Assembly: GCF_900497595.1 (NCBI RefSeq)
Contig: NZ_UFQO01000003.1
Span: 311,532-375,531, forward strand
DNA length: 64,000 bases
Direction: 5' to 3'
Source: Treponema pectinovorum
Lineage (GTDB): Bacteria > Spirochaetota > Spirochaetia > Treponematales > Treponemataceae
Shown piece by piece: positions 26,734 to 33,897 of this stretch. Within the stretch, counting starts at the first letter, position 1. Every line of letters starts with the position of its first letter. The translations under genes were made by a program, and so were the position numbers. The notes under the pieces were generated by a model. That model was not told the DNA's origin. It saw nothing but the letters and a program-made list of their open reading frames with translations, and did not search any database.

Positions 26734-26762
26734 TTGAAATTGTAAAGTCAATTCAATAAAAT
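26734..26762 (+). promoter_or_regulatory. alaS promoter, predicted leaderless
   Basis: TTGAAA (26734-26739), exactly 17 bp, then TAAAAT (26757-26762). The alaS ATG at 26771 lies 8 nt past the -10 box. No purine-rich ribosome-binding site lies before it. Confidence 0.7.
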
Positions 26763-26770
26763 GTTCCGAT

Positions 26771-28597
26771 ATGACTGCCAACGAATTACGTTCGAAATAT
26801 ATCGAATTCTTTAAATCAAAAAATCATGTTGAAATTTCCGGACAGTCGTTGATTCCGGAAAATGATCCTTCGGTTCTTTTTACAACTGCTGGAATGCATC
26901 CTCTCGTTCCTTATCTTTTGGGAGAAAAACATCCTGCTGGAACTAGGCTTACGGACTATCAAAAATGCGTTAGAACTGGTGATATAGAAGAAGTGGGAGA
27001 CCCAAGCCACCTTACTTTTTTCGAAATGCTAGGAAACTGGTCATTGGGCGATTATTTTAAAAAAGAAGCAATCGCTTTTTCTTATGAATTTTTAACTTCT
27101 CCAAAGTGGCTTGCACTCGATCCTAGAAAAATTTCAGTAACAGTTTTTGAAGGTGACGAAAATGCTCCTCGCGATGACGAAGCTGTTGAAGCATGGAAGA
27201 GCGTTGGAATGAGTGAGGATAAAATCGCATATCTTCCTGCAAGCGATAACTGGTGGGCAGCAGGTCCAACAGGTCCTTGTGGTCCTGATACAGAAATTTT
27301 TTATTGGGTTGGAGAAGGCGTGCCTCCTGTTGGTTCAAATAAAGCGACCGACAGCGCAAATTGGATGGAAATCTGGAACAACGTTTTCATGCAGTTTAAC
27401 CGAGTTGACGAAAAGACTTTAGTTCCGCTTCCAAAAAAGAACGTAGACACTGGCATGGGGCTTGAACGCACAAATTGCATTTTGCAAGGAAAAACTTCCG
27501 TTTATCTTACAGAAGTTTTCCAGCCTATAATCGCAAAAATAGAAGAGCTTTCCTCTTACAAATACGGTTCTAATCCAGAAAAAGATAGATCTGTTCGCAT
27601 AATTGCAGATCACAGCCGCGCTTCTGTTTTTATAATTGGAGATCCAAAAGGAATTTCTCCTTCAAATGTTGGTGCAGGCTATGTTTTGCGCCGTTTGATT
27701 CGCCGTGCAGTTCGCCACGGAATGAAACTCGGAATTGAAAAAGCATTTTTGGCAGAAGTTGCAGATTCTGTTATCGAAAATTTTAAAATCGCTTATCCAG
27801 AACTCAAAGCGAATTCTTCTAAGATAAAATCTGAATTGACTGCGGAAGAAGAAAAATTCCGTCTTACCTTAAAAAAGGGAGAAGCTGAATTCCAAAAACT
27901 CCTTCCAAACCTCATGAAAAACCCTAAAAAGATAATCTCTGGAAAAATTGCATACAATCTTTACGAAACCTACGGTTATCCTCTGGAACTCACTCAAGAA
28001 TTGGGACAAGAAAATGGATTTACAGTCGATATTGAAGGATTTAAAGTTGCAGAAAAAAAACATCAGGAAGCGTCAAAAACTTTAGATGCAGGAAAAGCGA
28101 AGGGTGGTCTTGCAGAGCAGTCTGATATCACAACAAAGTACCACACCGCAACTCACCTTTTGCAGCAGGCTTTAATAGATGTTTTGGGCGAAAAAGTTGC
28201 TCAAAAAGGTTCAAATATCAACAACGAAAGAATGCGCTTTGACTTTACTTTTGACCGTCCAATGACACAAGAAGAAATTAAAAAGGTTGAAGACATTGTA
28301 AATCAAAAGATAAAAGAAGATTTGCCTGTTACGATGGAAATTATGACTTTGGATGAAGCGAGAAAAGAAGGTGCTCGTGCACTTTTTGAAAGCAAATATG
28401 GCGAACAGATAAAAGTTTATACGATTGGGCGCAATAGCAAAACGGATTGGTTTTCTAAAGAAGTTTGCGGTGGCCCTCATGTTCAACATACAGCACAGAT
28501 TGGCGAATTTAAAATTACAAAAGAACAGTCGTCGTCTGCGGGTGTACGCAGAATCCGTGCAGTGATTTCTGGAGGACTTCCTTTGGATTCACAATAA
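26771..28597 (+). CDS. alaS: Alanyl-tRNA synthetase, short form without C-Ala domain
   Basis: AlaRS charges tRNA-Ala. The 608-residue product holds the class II catalytic domain (FFKSKNH, LFTTAGMHPLVPYLLG, NWMEIWNNVFMQFNR, DTGMGLER) and the tRNA-recognition part. The editing domain is complete, with zinc ligands H458 and H462 (HTATH) and C566 and H570 (CGGPH), so mischarged Ser/Gly can be removed. The protein stops there. The C-terminal C-Ala domain of about 250 residues in E. coli AlaRS is absent. I recall the same short form in other spirochaetes, so this is probably natural rather than a truncation. The -10 box ends 8 nt before the ATG. Confidence 0.95.
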   Translation: MTANELRSKYIEFFKSKNHVEISGQSLIPENDPSVLFTTAGMHPLVPYLLGEKHPAGTRLTDYQKCVRTGDIEEVGDPSHLTFFEMLGNWSLGDYFKKEAIAFSYEFLTSPKWLALDPRKISVTVFEGDENAPRDDEAVEAWKSVGMSEDKIAYLPASDNWWAAGPTGPCGPDTEIFYWVGEGVPPVGSNKATDSANWMEIWNNVFMQFNRVDEKTLVPLPKKNVDTGMGLERTNCILQGKTSVYLTEVFQPIIAKIEELSSYKYGSNPEKDRSVRIIADHSRASVFIIGDPKGISPSNVGAGYVLRRLIRRAVRHGMKLGIEKAFLAEVADSVIENFKIAYPELKANSSKIKSELTAEEEKFRLTLKKGEAEFQKLLPNLMKNPKKIISGKIAYNLYETYGYPLELTQELGQENGFTVDIEGFKVAEKKHQEASKTLDAGKAKGGLAEQSDITTKYHTATHLLQQALIDVLGEKVAQKGSNINNERMRFDFTFDRPMTQEEIKKVEDIVNQKIKEDLPVTMEIMTLDEARKEGARALFESKYGEQIKVYTIGRNSKTDWFSKEVCGGPHVQHTAQIGEFKITKEQSSSAGVRRIRAVISGGLPLDSQ

Positions 28598-28699
28598 AAG
28601 ATAAAAATCTTTGTGTAACCAGATTTTAAATTATTTGTTAAATACAAGATAAAGGGGTTTCGTTTTTGAAGCTCTTACAAAGAAAAATAAGGAAAGTTT

Positions 28700-29788
28700 A
28701 TGAAACGTTTAGCATTTTGTTTGTCTCTTGCTTTTATGATTTGTGGAAGCCTCTTTGCACAGGCGGATTTACAGCCTCTGGCTACCGTAAAATTGAACAA
28801 GTCTGAAACGATAACTTTGAGGCAGTTAAAAACACGGGTAGAAATCTATGCAAAGCAAAATGGAATTTCTTCGTTTACCGTAGACCAAAAAAAAGAAATT
28901 CTCAACGCAATGATAGATGAAAAACTGGTTGTTCAAGCGGCAACAAAATCTGGAATGGCAATTACGGATTCTCAGGTTAATCAGTATTTTCTTCAGAACG
29001 TTAGTGCACAGATTGGAAGAAATGTTACCGAAGCAGAATTTGAAGAAATCGTAAAACAGCAGACAGGAAAAAATCTTGACGAATATATGAAAGATACAGT
29101 TGGGATGAATACTTCCGAATATAAAGCGTATTTAAAAAATCAACTTCTTGCACAGCAGTTTGTTATTCAGCAAAAACGCGATGAAATTTCAAAAGCGGCT
29201 CCAAGCGACGAAGAGATAAGAGCATTTTACGAATTGAACAAGGCAAGTTTTGTCCAAAATGATATGCTCAAACTTTTTTTGGTTATCTTTCCTAAAGAAA
29301 AAGACGTTTCTGCAAACGCTGCAATAAAATCAAAATCCGAAGCGCTCTTAAAAGAATTAAAAGACAAAAAAACAACTCCAGAAAAAATTAAAACCAACGC
29401 AGCAAATTCAAAAGATTATCAAGGTGGAGATTTATTCATAAGTAAAACCGCTCAGCATGCTCAGCAGCTAGGAATTTCTTATTCAGAATTGCTTGAACTT
29501 TTTGGAAAGGATATTGGTTATGTTTCTGGGATAAACGAAACAGAAAACGACTTTCAATTTTATTCAATCCGTGCAAAATATTCTGCAAAGATGCTTTCTT
29601 TGAGCGATTTAGTTCAGCCGGAAACTACAATAACCGTTTACGATTATATAAAATCGAATTTAACTCAGCAAAAGCAGAGCCAAGCGATGATAGCCGCTGT
29701 TCAGGAAGTTACAAAAACTTTGGATACCCCAGAAAATGTTGAACGAAAAAAAACTGGTGCTGCATTGGATAAGTTGTTAAACTGGTAA
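28700..29788 (+). CDS. Periplasmic SurA/PrsA-type folding factor
   Basis: The 362-residue product has a cleavable signal peptide (MKRLAFCLSLAFMICGSLFAQA). A SurA-N-like helical domain follows (residues about 30-180; FTVDQKKEILNAMIDEKLVVQAA, YKAYLKNQLLAQQFV), then a segment where a parvulin domain would sit (about 200-290, LKLFLVIFPKE to DIGYVSG) and a C-terminal helix. The parvulin signature is weak, so it may be a chaperone without isomerase activity. It probably helps fold outer-membrane proteins. It corresponds by position to Tpn39b (TP1016, from memory). AAGGAAAG precedes the ATG, and nusB follows 16 bp downstream. Confidence 0.85.
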   Translation: MKRLAFCLSLAFMICGSLFAQADLQPLATVKLNKSETITLRQLKTRVEIYAKQNGISSFTVDQKKEILNAMIDEKLVVQAATKSGMAITDSQVNQYFLQNVSAQIGRNVTEAEFEEIVKQQTGKNLDEYMKDTVGMNTSEYKAYLKNQLLAQQFVIQQKRDEISKAAPSDEEIRAFYELNKASFVQNDMLKLFLVIFPKEKDVSANAAIKSKSEALLKELKDKKTTPEKIKTNAANSKDYQGGDLFISKTAQHAQQLGISYSELLELFGKDIGYVSGINETENDFQFYSIRAKYSAKMLSLSDLVQPETTITVYDYIKSNLTQQKQSQAMIAAVQEVTKTLDTPENVERKKTGAALDKLLNW

Positions 29789-29804
29789 TTGGCTGGAAAT
29801 AAAA

Positions 29805-30227
29805 GTGTCTAGAAGAAAAGGAAGAATACTCGCATTTCAAGGACTTTATTCTTGGGATGTTGGTGGAATAAACAAAGATGAAGTGCTTGCGCTCTCTTGG
29901 GCGACAGAAGACTCTGATGGCGAAGTTTTAGATATGGAAACTTCAACTTTTGCACGAGTTTTAATCGCTGGTGCAATAGAAAATCAGGCACAGATTGACG
30001 AATTGATAAAGTCAAATTTAAAAGGCTGGAATTTCGACAGAGTGAATAAGGTTTCGCTTGCAATTCTTAGAATGAGCGTTTATGCCTTGCTTTTTCAAAA
30101 AGAAGTTCCTGCCTCTATTGTTATAGATGAAGCGATTGATATTGCAAAAGAATATGGACAAGACGATGCATTTAAATTCGTGAATGCGGTCTTGGATAAT
30201 ATAAATAGGATTTTATCACAAAGATAG
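29805..30227 (+). CDS. nusB: Transcription antitermination factor NusB
   Basis: NusB binds boxA RNA with NusE/S10 and suppresses early termination in rRNA transcription. The 140-residue product is all helical with family motifs RRKGRILAFQGLYSWD at the start, WNFDRVNKVSLAILRMSVYALLF in the core and PASIVIDEAIDIAKEYGQDDAFKFVNAVLDNI at the end. The start is GTG 29805 with TGGAAAT upstream. It is part of the 28700-32143 transcript. Confidence 0.95.
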   Translation: MSRRKGRILAFQGLYSWDVGGINKDEVLALSWATEDSDGEVLDMETSTFARVLIAGAIENQAQIDELIKSNLKGWNFDRVNKVSLAILRMSVYALLFQKEVPASIVIDEAIDIAKEYGQDDAFKFVNAVLDNINRILSQR

Positions 30228-30238
30228 GCGGATTTTTA

Positions 30239-32143
30239 GTGCATCTTATGAAGAAAAAACATAGATGTTCTTTTGGACTTAAATCCTTTACCTGTGCTTT
30301 TATCTTGATTGGATTTTTTTTTATATCTTGTTCAGATAAAAGCGAAGTGAAGTCCTTTTTGTCATCTCTTGATGCTGTAGATTCCTTCATTGAAAACGCC
30401 GAGCCTGCCGATGCTCTAAAACTCCTTAAAAAAACATCAAAATCCGCTTATAGCTCTTATGCTCGGCTTGGAATTTACAAGCGATATATGACTTTAGGCG
30501 AAAAAAAACTTGCAGAAAAAACTCTCGTTTCCGCTCTTTCAAAATTACCTCAAAATTTAGAGATTTCTGCGGTTTACTCGCAATTTTTATTGAGAGAAAA
30601 ACGGCTTGAAGAAGCGTTAAAAATATCGCACGTACTTGTGGGAACAAAATACGCATCAATCCATTCTGAATGCGTTTTAAAATCTAATACGCAGAATGAT
30701 TATTTTTCAAAAGCACTGTCGTCTGTTTACAAGGACTGCTATGTCGCTACAAAAAATTATAAATGGCTCATAGACGCAGCGCTGCCGCTTTTAAAAATTG
30801 GGGAATTTCAGGAAGCGGCTTTATTGCAGGATGAAATCGAAAAATCCTCTGCACCTTTTTGGGCTTTGGTTCAATTTGATGCAGGAAATTACGACCTTTG
30901 CGTCGAGAATCTTGAAAAAATTGATGATGATAACTTTTCAAATTTTCAAGTTTCTCTTTTTAGCGACGCATATACAAGTCTTGGCGATTATGAAGCGGCA
31001 CAGCAATCAAGGGAAAAATGGATTTCGCTTTCAAAAGAACGAGGTCAAAAAATCTCTGCGCTTGTTTATGTAAATAGTGCGCTGTGGGCTTATGAGCGCG
31101 GAGAATATTCTAAAGCGTATGATTTTTTGACAAAAGTTGTGATGGAAGACCCACAAAATATTCCCGCACTTCTTACTTACGGAAAATTTGCCTGGCAGGA
31201 TGCTCAAATTGAACAGCAAGATATGCTTGAAAGCGCTTTACGAAAGACAAAGTTACGTTCTTATTCTATGCAGCAAAAAGATGAACGCCCAAAATTTTTG
31301 ATGAGCGACGCTCGCTATAGAATTGATTCACTAATAGAAGAACAAAAAAAACAAAAAATCGCCGTCGATGATGACCTTTTGGTTGAGCAGTTGGAACTTT
31401 TCCTAAAAGATAACCTTAATTTACCTGCGACCAAACTTGACGGGGCGATTTGGAAAACGCTAGAACTCAACGAGATTTCAGGCGATATGTATCCGCCAAA
31501 ACTTGTGAATTTTGCAGTTAGCACACTTTTAAAATATTCCAAAGTTCAAGATGCACGCGAGCTTTTTGCAAAGTATTTGTATGCTCGTTATAAGATGACT
31601 GAAAATTCCGACGATGAAAAAAAGAGCATTTCTTACGATGTGTTTGGTGGAGAAAAAAAATATTTTGCGCCAGAAGTTCCAGATTTTGTTTTAAAAGCGG
31701 CTTTTGGTGACAGGGCAAGTGAATATGCAAACAGGATGGAAAATTGGGAAATTGAAATGGCAGCGTATTTTTCTCTTATCGACGAAAATTTTGATGCTGC
31801 AAAAAGATTATATGAATATGTGCTTTTTGAAACTGGTAGCGTGAAAAAAATGCTTGTAAATGATGAAATTTATGGATTTTCGCCTTTAGCAAAGGTCTCT
31901 TCCGCCGTAAACCTTGCCTGCCTTTATTCAAGTTCTGGAGAATTAAAAAAAGCATTGAGCCTTTATGGGCTTGCTTCTGGACGTACTCGCAATAAAAAAT
32001 TAAAATCGTTGATTTTGTACCGCTCTGCTTTGGTTCAAAAAGATATGGACAACATCAAAGGCGCCATTCTTTCGCTTGATTATGCTCTTTCGTTAGATCC
32101 TTTGAACGTTGATGCAAAAGTTTTGCGAACAAAGTTAAAATAA
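30239..32143 (+). CDS. TPR-repeat lipoprotein
   Basis: The 634-residue protein has a lipoprotein signal (FILIGFFFISCSDK, Cys about residue 31) followed by degenerate tetratricopeptide repeats across most of its length. Clear examples are ADALKLLKKTSKSAYSSYARLGIY, LALWAYERGEYSKAYDFLTKVVMEDPQNIPALLTYGKFA-like and, at the end, DMDNIKGAILSLDYALSLDPLNVDAKVL. It is probably a periplasmic scaffold for envelope protein assembly or turnover, matching its neighbour the SurA-like factor. GTG at 30239 is chosen because AGGCGG lies 7 nt upstream; an ATG at 30248 is the alternative. Confidence 0.82.
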   Translation: MHLMKKKHRCSFGLKSFTCAFILIGFFFISCSDKSEVKSFLSSLDAVDSFIENAEPADALKLLKKTSKSAYSSYARLGIYKRYMTLGEKKLAEKTLVSALSKLPQNLEISAVYSQFLLREKRLEEALKISHVLVGTKYASIHSECVLKSNTQNDYFSKALSSVYKDCYVATKNYKWLIDAALPLLKIGEFQEAALLQDEIEKSSAPFWALVQFDAGNYDLCVENLEKIDDDNFSNFQVSLFSDAYTSLGDYEAAQQSREKWISLSKERGQKISALVYVNSALWAYERGEYSKAYDFLTKVVMEDPQNIPALLTYGKFAWQDAQIEQQDMLESALRKTKLRSYSMQQKDERPKFLMSDARYRIDSLIEEQKKQKIAVDDDLLVEQLELFLKDNLNLPATKLDGAIWKTLELNEISGDMYPPKLVNFAVSTLLKYSKVQDARELFAKYLYARYKMTENSDDEKKSISYDVFGGEKKYFAPEVPDFVLKAAFGDRASEYANRMENWEIEMAAYFSLIDENFDAAKRLYEYVLFETGSVKKMLVNDEIYGFSPLAKVSSAVNLACLYSSSGELKKALSLYGLASGRTRNKKLKSLILYRSALVQKDMDNIKGAILSLDYALSLDPLNVDAKVLRTKLK

Positions 32144-32170
32144 AAAATCCTGACCAAAAAGTCAGGATTG
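32143..32170 (-). terminator. Terminator between the TPR gene and groES
   Basis: Perfect 9-bp stem AATCCTGAC (32146-32154) / GTCAGGATT (32161-32169). On the minus strand the stem is followed by a U-tract, so it ends groES. It may also stop the convergent TPR transcript. Confidence 0.8.
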
Positions 32171-32180
32171 TAGTATTGAT

Positions 32181-32453
32181 TTATTCAACGATTGCGATTA
32201 TATCCGAATTCTTTACGATTAGATATTCATCACCGTCGATTTTTAATTGAACTCCTGCGTATTTGTCATACATTACGCGGTCGCCAACTTTTACTGTTAT
32301 TTTTTCTTTTTCGGTTCCAGGACCTACCGCTTCTACTTTTGCAGTCTGAGTTTTTTCCTGTGCAGTTTCTGGAAGAATGATTCCAGATTTTGTTGTTGCT
32401 TCTGCCTTTTCCTGTTTAAGAAGAACTCTGTCTGCTAATGGTTTGAGTTTCAT
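32181..32453 (-). CDS. groES: Co-chaperonin GroES
   Basis: GroES caps the GroEL chamber. The 90-residue product has MKLKPLADRVLLKQ, the mobile loop around TTKSGIILPET, VGDRVMYDKYAGVQLKIDGDEYLIVKNSDIIAIVE, and normal length. No groEL is adjacent, which agrees with my memory of split groES/groEL in T. pallidum. The usual CIRCE operator (TTAGCACTC-N9-GAGTGCTAA) is not present upstream, so HrcA control is unlikely by this route. GGAGG lies before the ATG. Confidence 0.97.
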   Translation of the reverse strand: MKLKPLADRVLLKQEKAEATTKSGIILPETAQEKTQTAKVEAVGPGTEKEKITVKVGDRVMYDKYAGVQLKIDGDEYLIVKNSDIIAIVE

Positions 32454-32493
32454 ATTATATTGCCTCCATTTTTATTTTCTTTATATTCAATAA

Positions 32494-32523
32494 AATATAT
32501 AAATTTTTATTCTCAATCGTCAA
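32494..32523 (-). promoter_or_regulatory. groES promoter
   Basis: On the minus strand TTGACG (32518-32523) is followed after 18 bp by TATATT (32494-32499). It gives a short leader of about 34 nt that contains the GGAGG ribosome-binding site. Confidence 0.6.
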
Positions 32524-32534
32524 GAAAAATCGAT

Positions 32535-32592
32535 TTTATTTTTGTGCCAAAATGACTCTCTACCAAAAATATTCTTTATTTTTGTGTCAAAA
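32535..32592. promoter_or_regulatory. Pair of 18-bp direct repeats upstream of the sigma-factor gene
   Basis: TTTATTTTTGTGCCAAAA (32535-32552) and its copy with one changed base, GTGTCAAAA (32575-32592), lie 40 bp apart. That is close to four helical turns, which puts both on one DNA face. They stand 190-250 bp before the predicted transcription start, a usual place for sigma-54 activator sites. The minus strand of the second copy also reads TTGACA. Confidence 0.4.
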
Positions 32593-32754
32593 AGAAACGA
32601 TAATCCCAATTCAGAGCCGAATGATTACATCTTATTTGTAGAATACTTTTTTTGACAAGCATAAAATTGTCAGATTTTGCATTAAAAAGTCCAAAATTCT
32701 GAAGAAACAGGCTTATTTTCATTATTTTTCTTGTGTTTTTGATGATAAAAAACT

Positions 32755-32770
32755 TGGCACAAAATTTGCT
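32755..32770 (+). promoter_or_regulatory. Sigma-54 (-24/-12) promoter of the alternative sigma factor
   Basis: TTGGCAC-AAAAT-TTGCT matches the RpoN consensus TGGCAC-N5-TTGC. GG (32756-32757) and GC (32768-32769) are separated by exactly 10 bp, the strict RpoN spacing. The predicted start is near 32781, leaving a leader of about 30 nt with GGGAG before the ATG. Confidence 0.7.
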
Positions 32771-32812
32771 TTTATATTAGTGATATAAGATTTTAAATTT
32801 GGGAGATTTGAT

Positions 32813-33652
32813 ATGACAAACGACGAAGAAATCCTTGGAATGTACTTAAAAGAAATAAATAAAATTCCTTTGCTCAATCACGAGGAAGAAACTAGACTTG
32901 CGGTTTTGGCTCATAATGGTGATAAGACTGCAAAAGATAAAATTGTAAATGCAAATCTTCGCTTTGTCGTAAACGTTGCAAAAAAATATCAAAACCACGG
33001 TTTGGATTTGGTGGACTTAATCAGCGAAGGCAATATTGGACTTTTAACTGCGATTGAAAAATTTGATGTTTCTAAAGGCTACCATTTTATTTCGTATGCG
33101 GTTTGGTGGATTAGACAGTCTGTTTTAAAGGCGATTTGCGAAAAAGGAAGGTCGATAAGGCTTCCAATGAACAGAGTGAACGAGCTTGTTCAAATTGAAA
33201 AGGCTAGAAAAACCGTTGCTGGAAGAAAAACCGAAGAGCAGGAAATAACCGATATTGCAAAGATGCTCGGTATGGAAAAATCGCATGTTAGAGAGATGAT
33301 TTCTATAAGCCGCGATATGGTGAGTTTAGACGCAAAGGTTGAAAGCAAAGATGGCGAATCTGGCAGCATTGGCGATTTTATAAAAGACGAAAAATATTCT
33401 AATATCGACGAAAAATTGATGGACGAAAGTCTTAAAAACGATATTGAAAATGTTCTTTTGACTTTAAAACCAAATGAAGAAAAAGTTATTCGCTTGCGCT
33501 ACGGACTTGGCGGAGGCAAGCCTATGTCGTTGGCTCAGGTTGGTGAAAAATGCAATCTTACAAAAGAGAGAATCCGCCAGATTGAAAAAACGGCTATAAC
33601 TCGTTTGCAACATCCTGTAAGAGCAAGAAGGCTTGTAAGCTACGTCGCTTAA
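32813..33652 (+). CDS. Group 2 (RpoD/RpoS-like) RNA polymerase sigma factor
   Basis: The 279-residue product is an alternative sigma factor of the sigma-70 family without the long N-terminal region 1.1 of RpoD. It has region 1.2/2 (DEEILGMYLKEINKIPLL; NANLRFVVNVAKKY; FDVSKGYHFISYAVWWIRQSV), region 3 (EEQEITDIAKMLGM) and the region 4 helix-turn-helix (LRYGLGGGKPMSLAQVGEKCNLTKERIRQIEKTAITRL). I recall the T. pallidum counterpart at this position as sigma-43 (TP1012). Its promoter looks sigma-54 dependent (32755-32770). The targets are unknown. Confidence 0.92.
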   Translation: MTNDEEILGMYLKEINKIPLLNHEEETRLAVLAHNGDKTAKDKIVNANLRFVVNVAKKYQNHGLDLVDLISEGNIGLLTAIEKFDVSKGYHFISYAVWWIRQSVLKAICEKGRSIRLPMNRVNELVQIEKARKTVAGRKTEEQEITDIAKMLGMEKSHVREMISISRDMVSLDAKVESKDGESGSIGDFIKDEKYSNIDEKLMDESLKNDIENVLLTLKPNEEKVIRLRYGLGGGKPMSLAQVGEKCNLTKERIRQIEKTAITRLQHPVRARRLVSYVA

Positions 33653-33657
33653 ATTTT

Positions 33658-33848
33658 GGGGCGCACCTCTTGTGCAACAATGTGGCAGGGGCTACTTGTA
33701 GCCCCGCTGCCCGCCTGCGAGCTTCCAGCGGCAAGGGATTGTAGGGGCGCTTAGCGTTGGTGGCTTGCCACCAATGTAGCGATAGCGGAACCCCGCAAAG
33801 CCCGGTTTTTGCGGAACGCCAGTGGAGCAAAAAGCCGCCCGTAAAATT
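33658..33848. repeat. Modular GC-rich intergenic repeat, family 1 (copy D)
   Basis: This lies between the convergent sigma factor and recG. The core module GGGGCTACTTGTAGCCCCGC (a hairpin) then GCTGCCCGCCTGCGAGCTTCC and GGCAAGGGATTG is shared with copies F and G, and inverted in E. The right end module GCAAAGCCCGGTTTTTGCGGAA to GAGCAAAAAGCCGCCCGT is also shared. Antisense translation gives PLPLEARRRAAGLQV, repeated in copy G. I take this as a DNA-repeat artefact, not a gene. Confidence 0.75.
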
Positions 33849-33897
33849 ATAAAAAAATTGATAATTGAATTTTTTAATTCTTTATAGCCTGTTTTTG

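Noticed and set aside
32530..32552. Second sigma-54 promoter on the minus strand (TTTTGGCACAAAAA)
   Set aside because: The -24 half matches, but there is no GC at the -12 position.
32535..32592. CRISPR-like pair of repeats
   Set aside because: There are only two copies, AT-rich and not palindromic, with no cas genes.
32454..32812. CIRCE element for groES
   Set aside because: I looked for TTAGCACTC-N9-GAGTGCTAA in the whole gap; neither half-site is present.
33594..33830. Antisense ORF in repeat copy D encoding PLPLEARRRAAGLQV
   Set aside because: The same peptide arises in copy G (59792-60040) from the DNA repeat; there is no ribosome-binding site, and the ORF overlaps the end of the sigma-factor gene.
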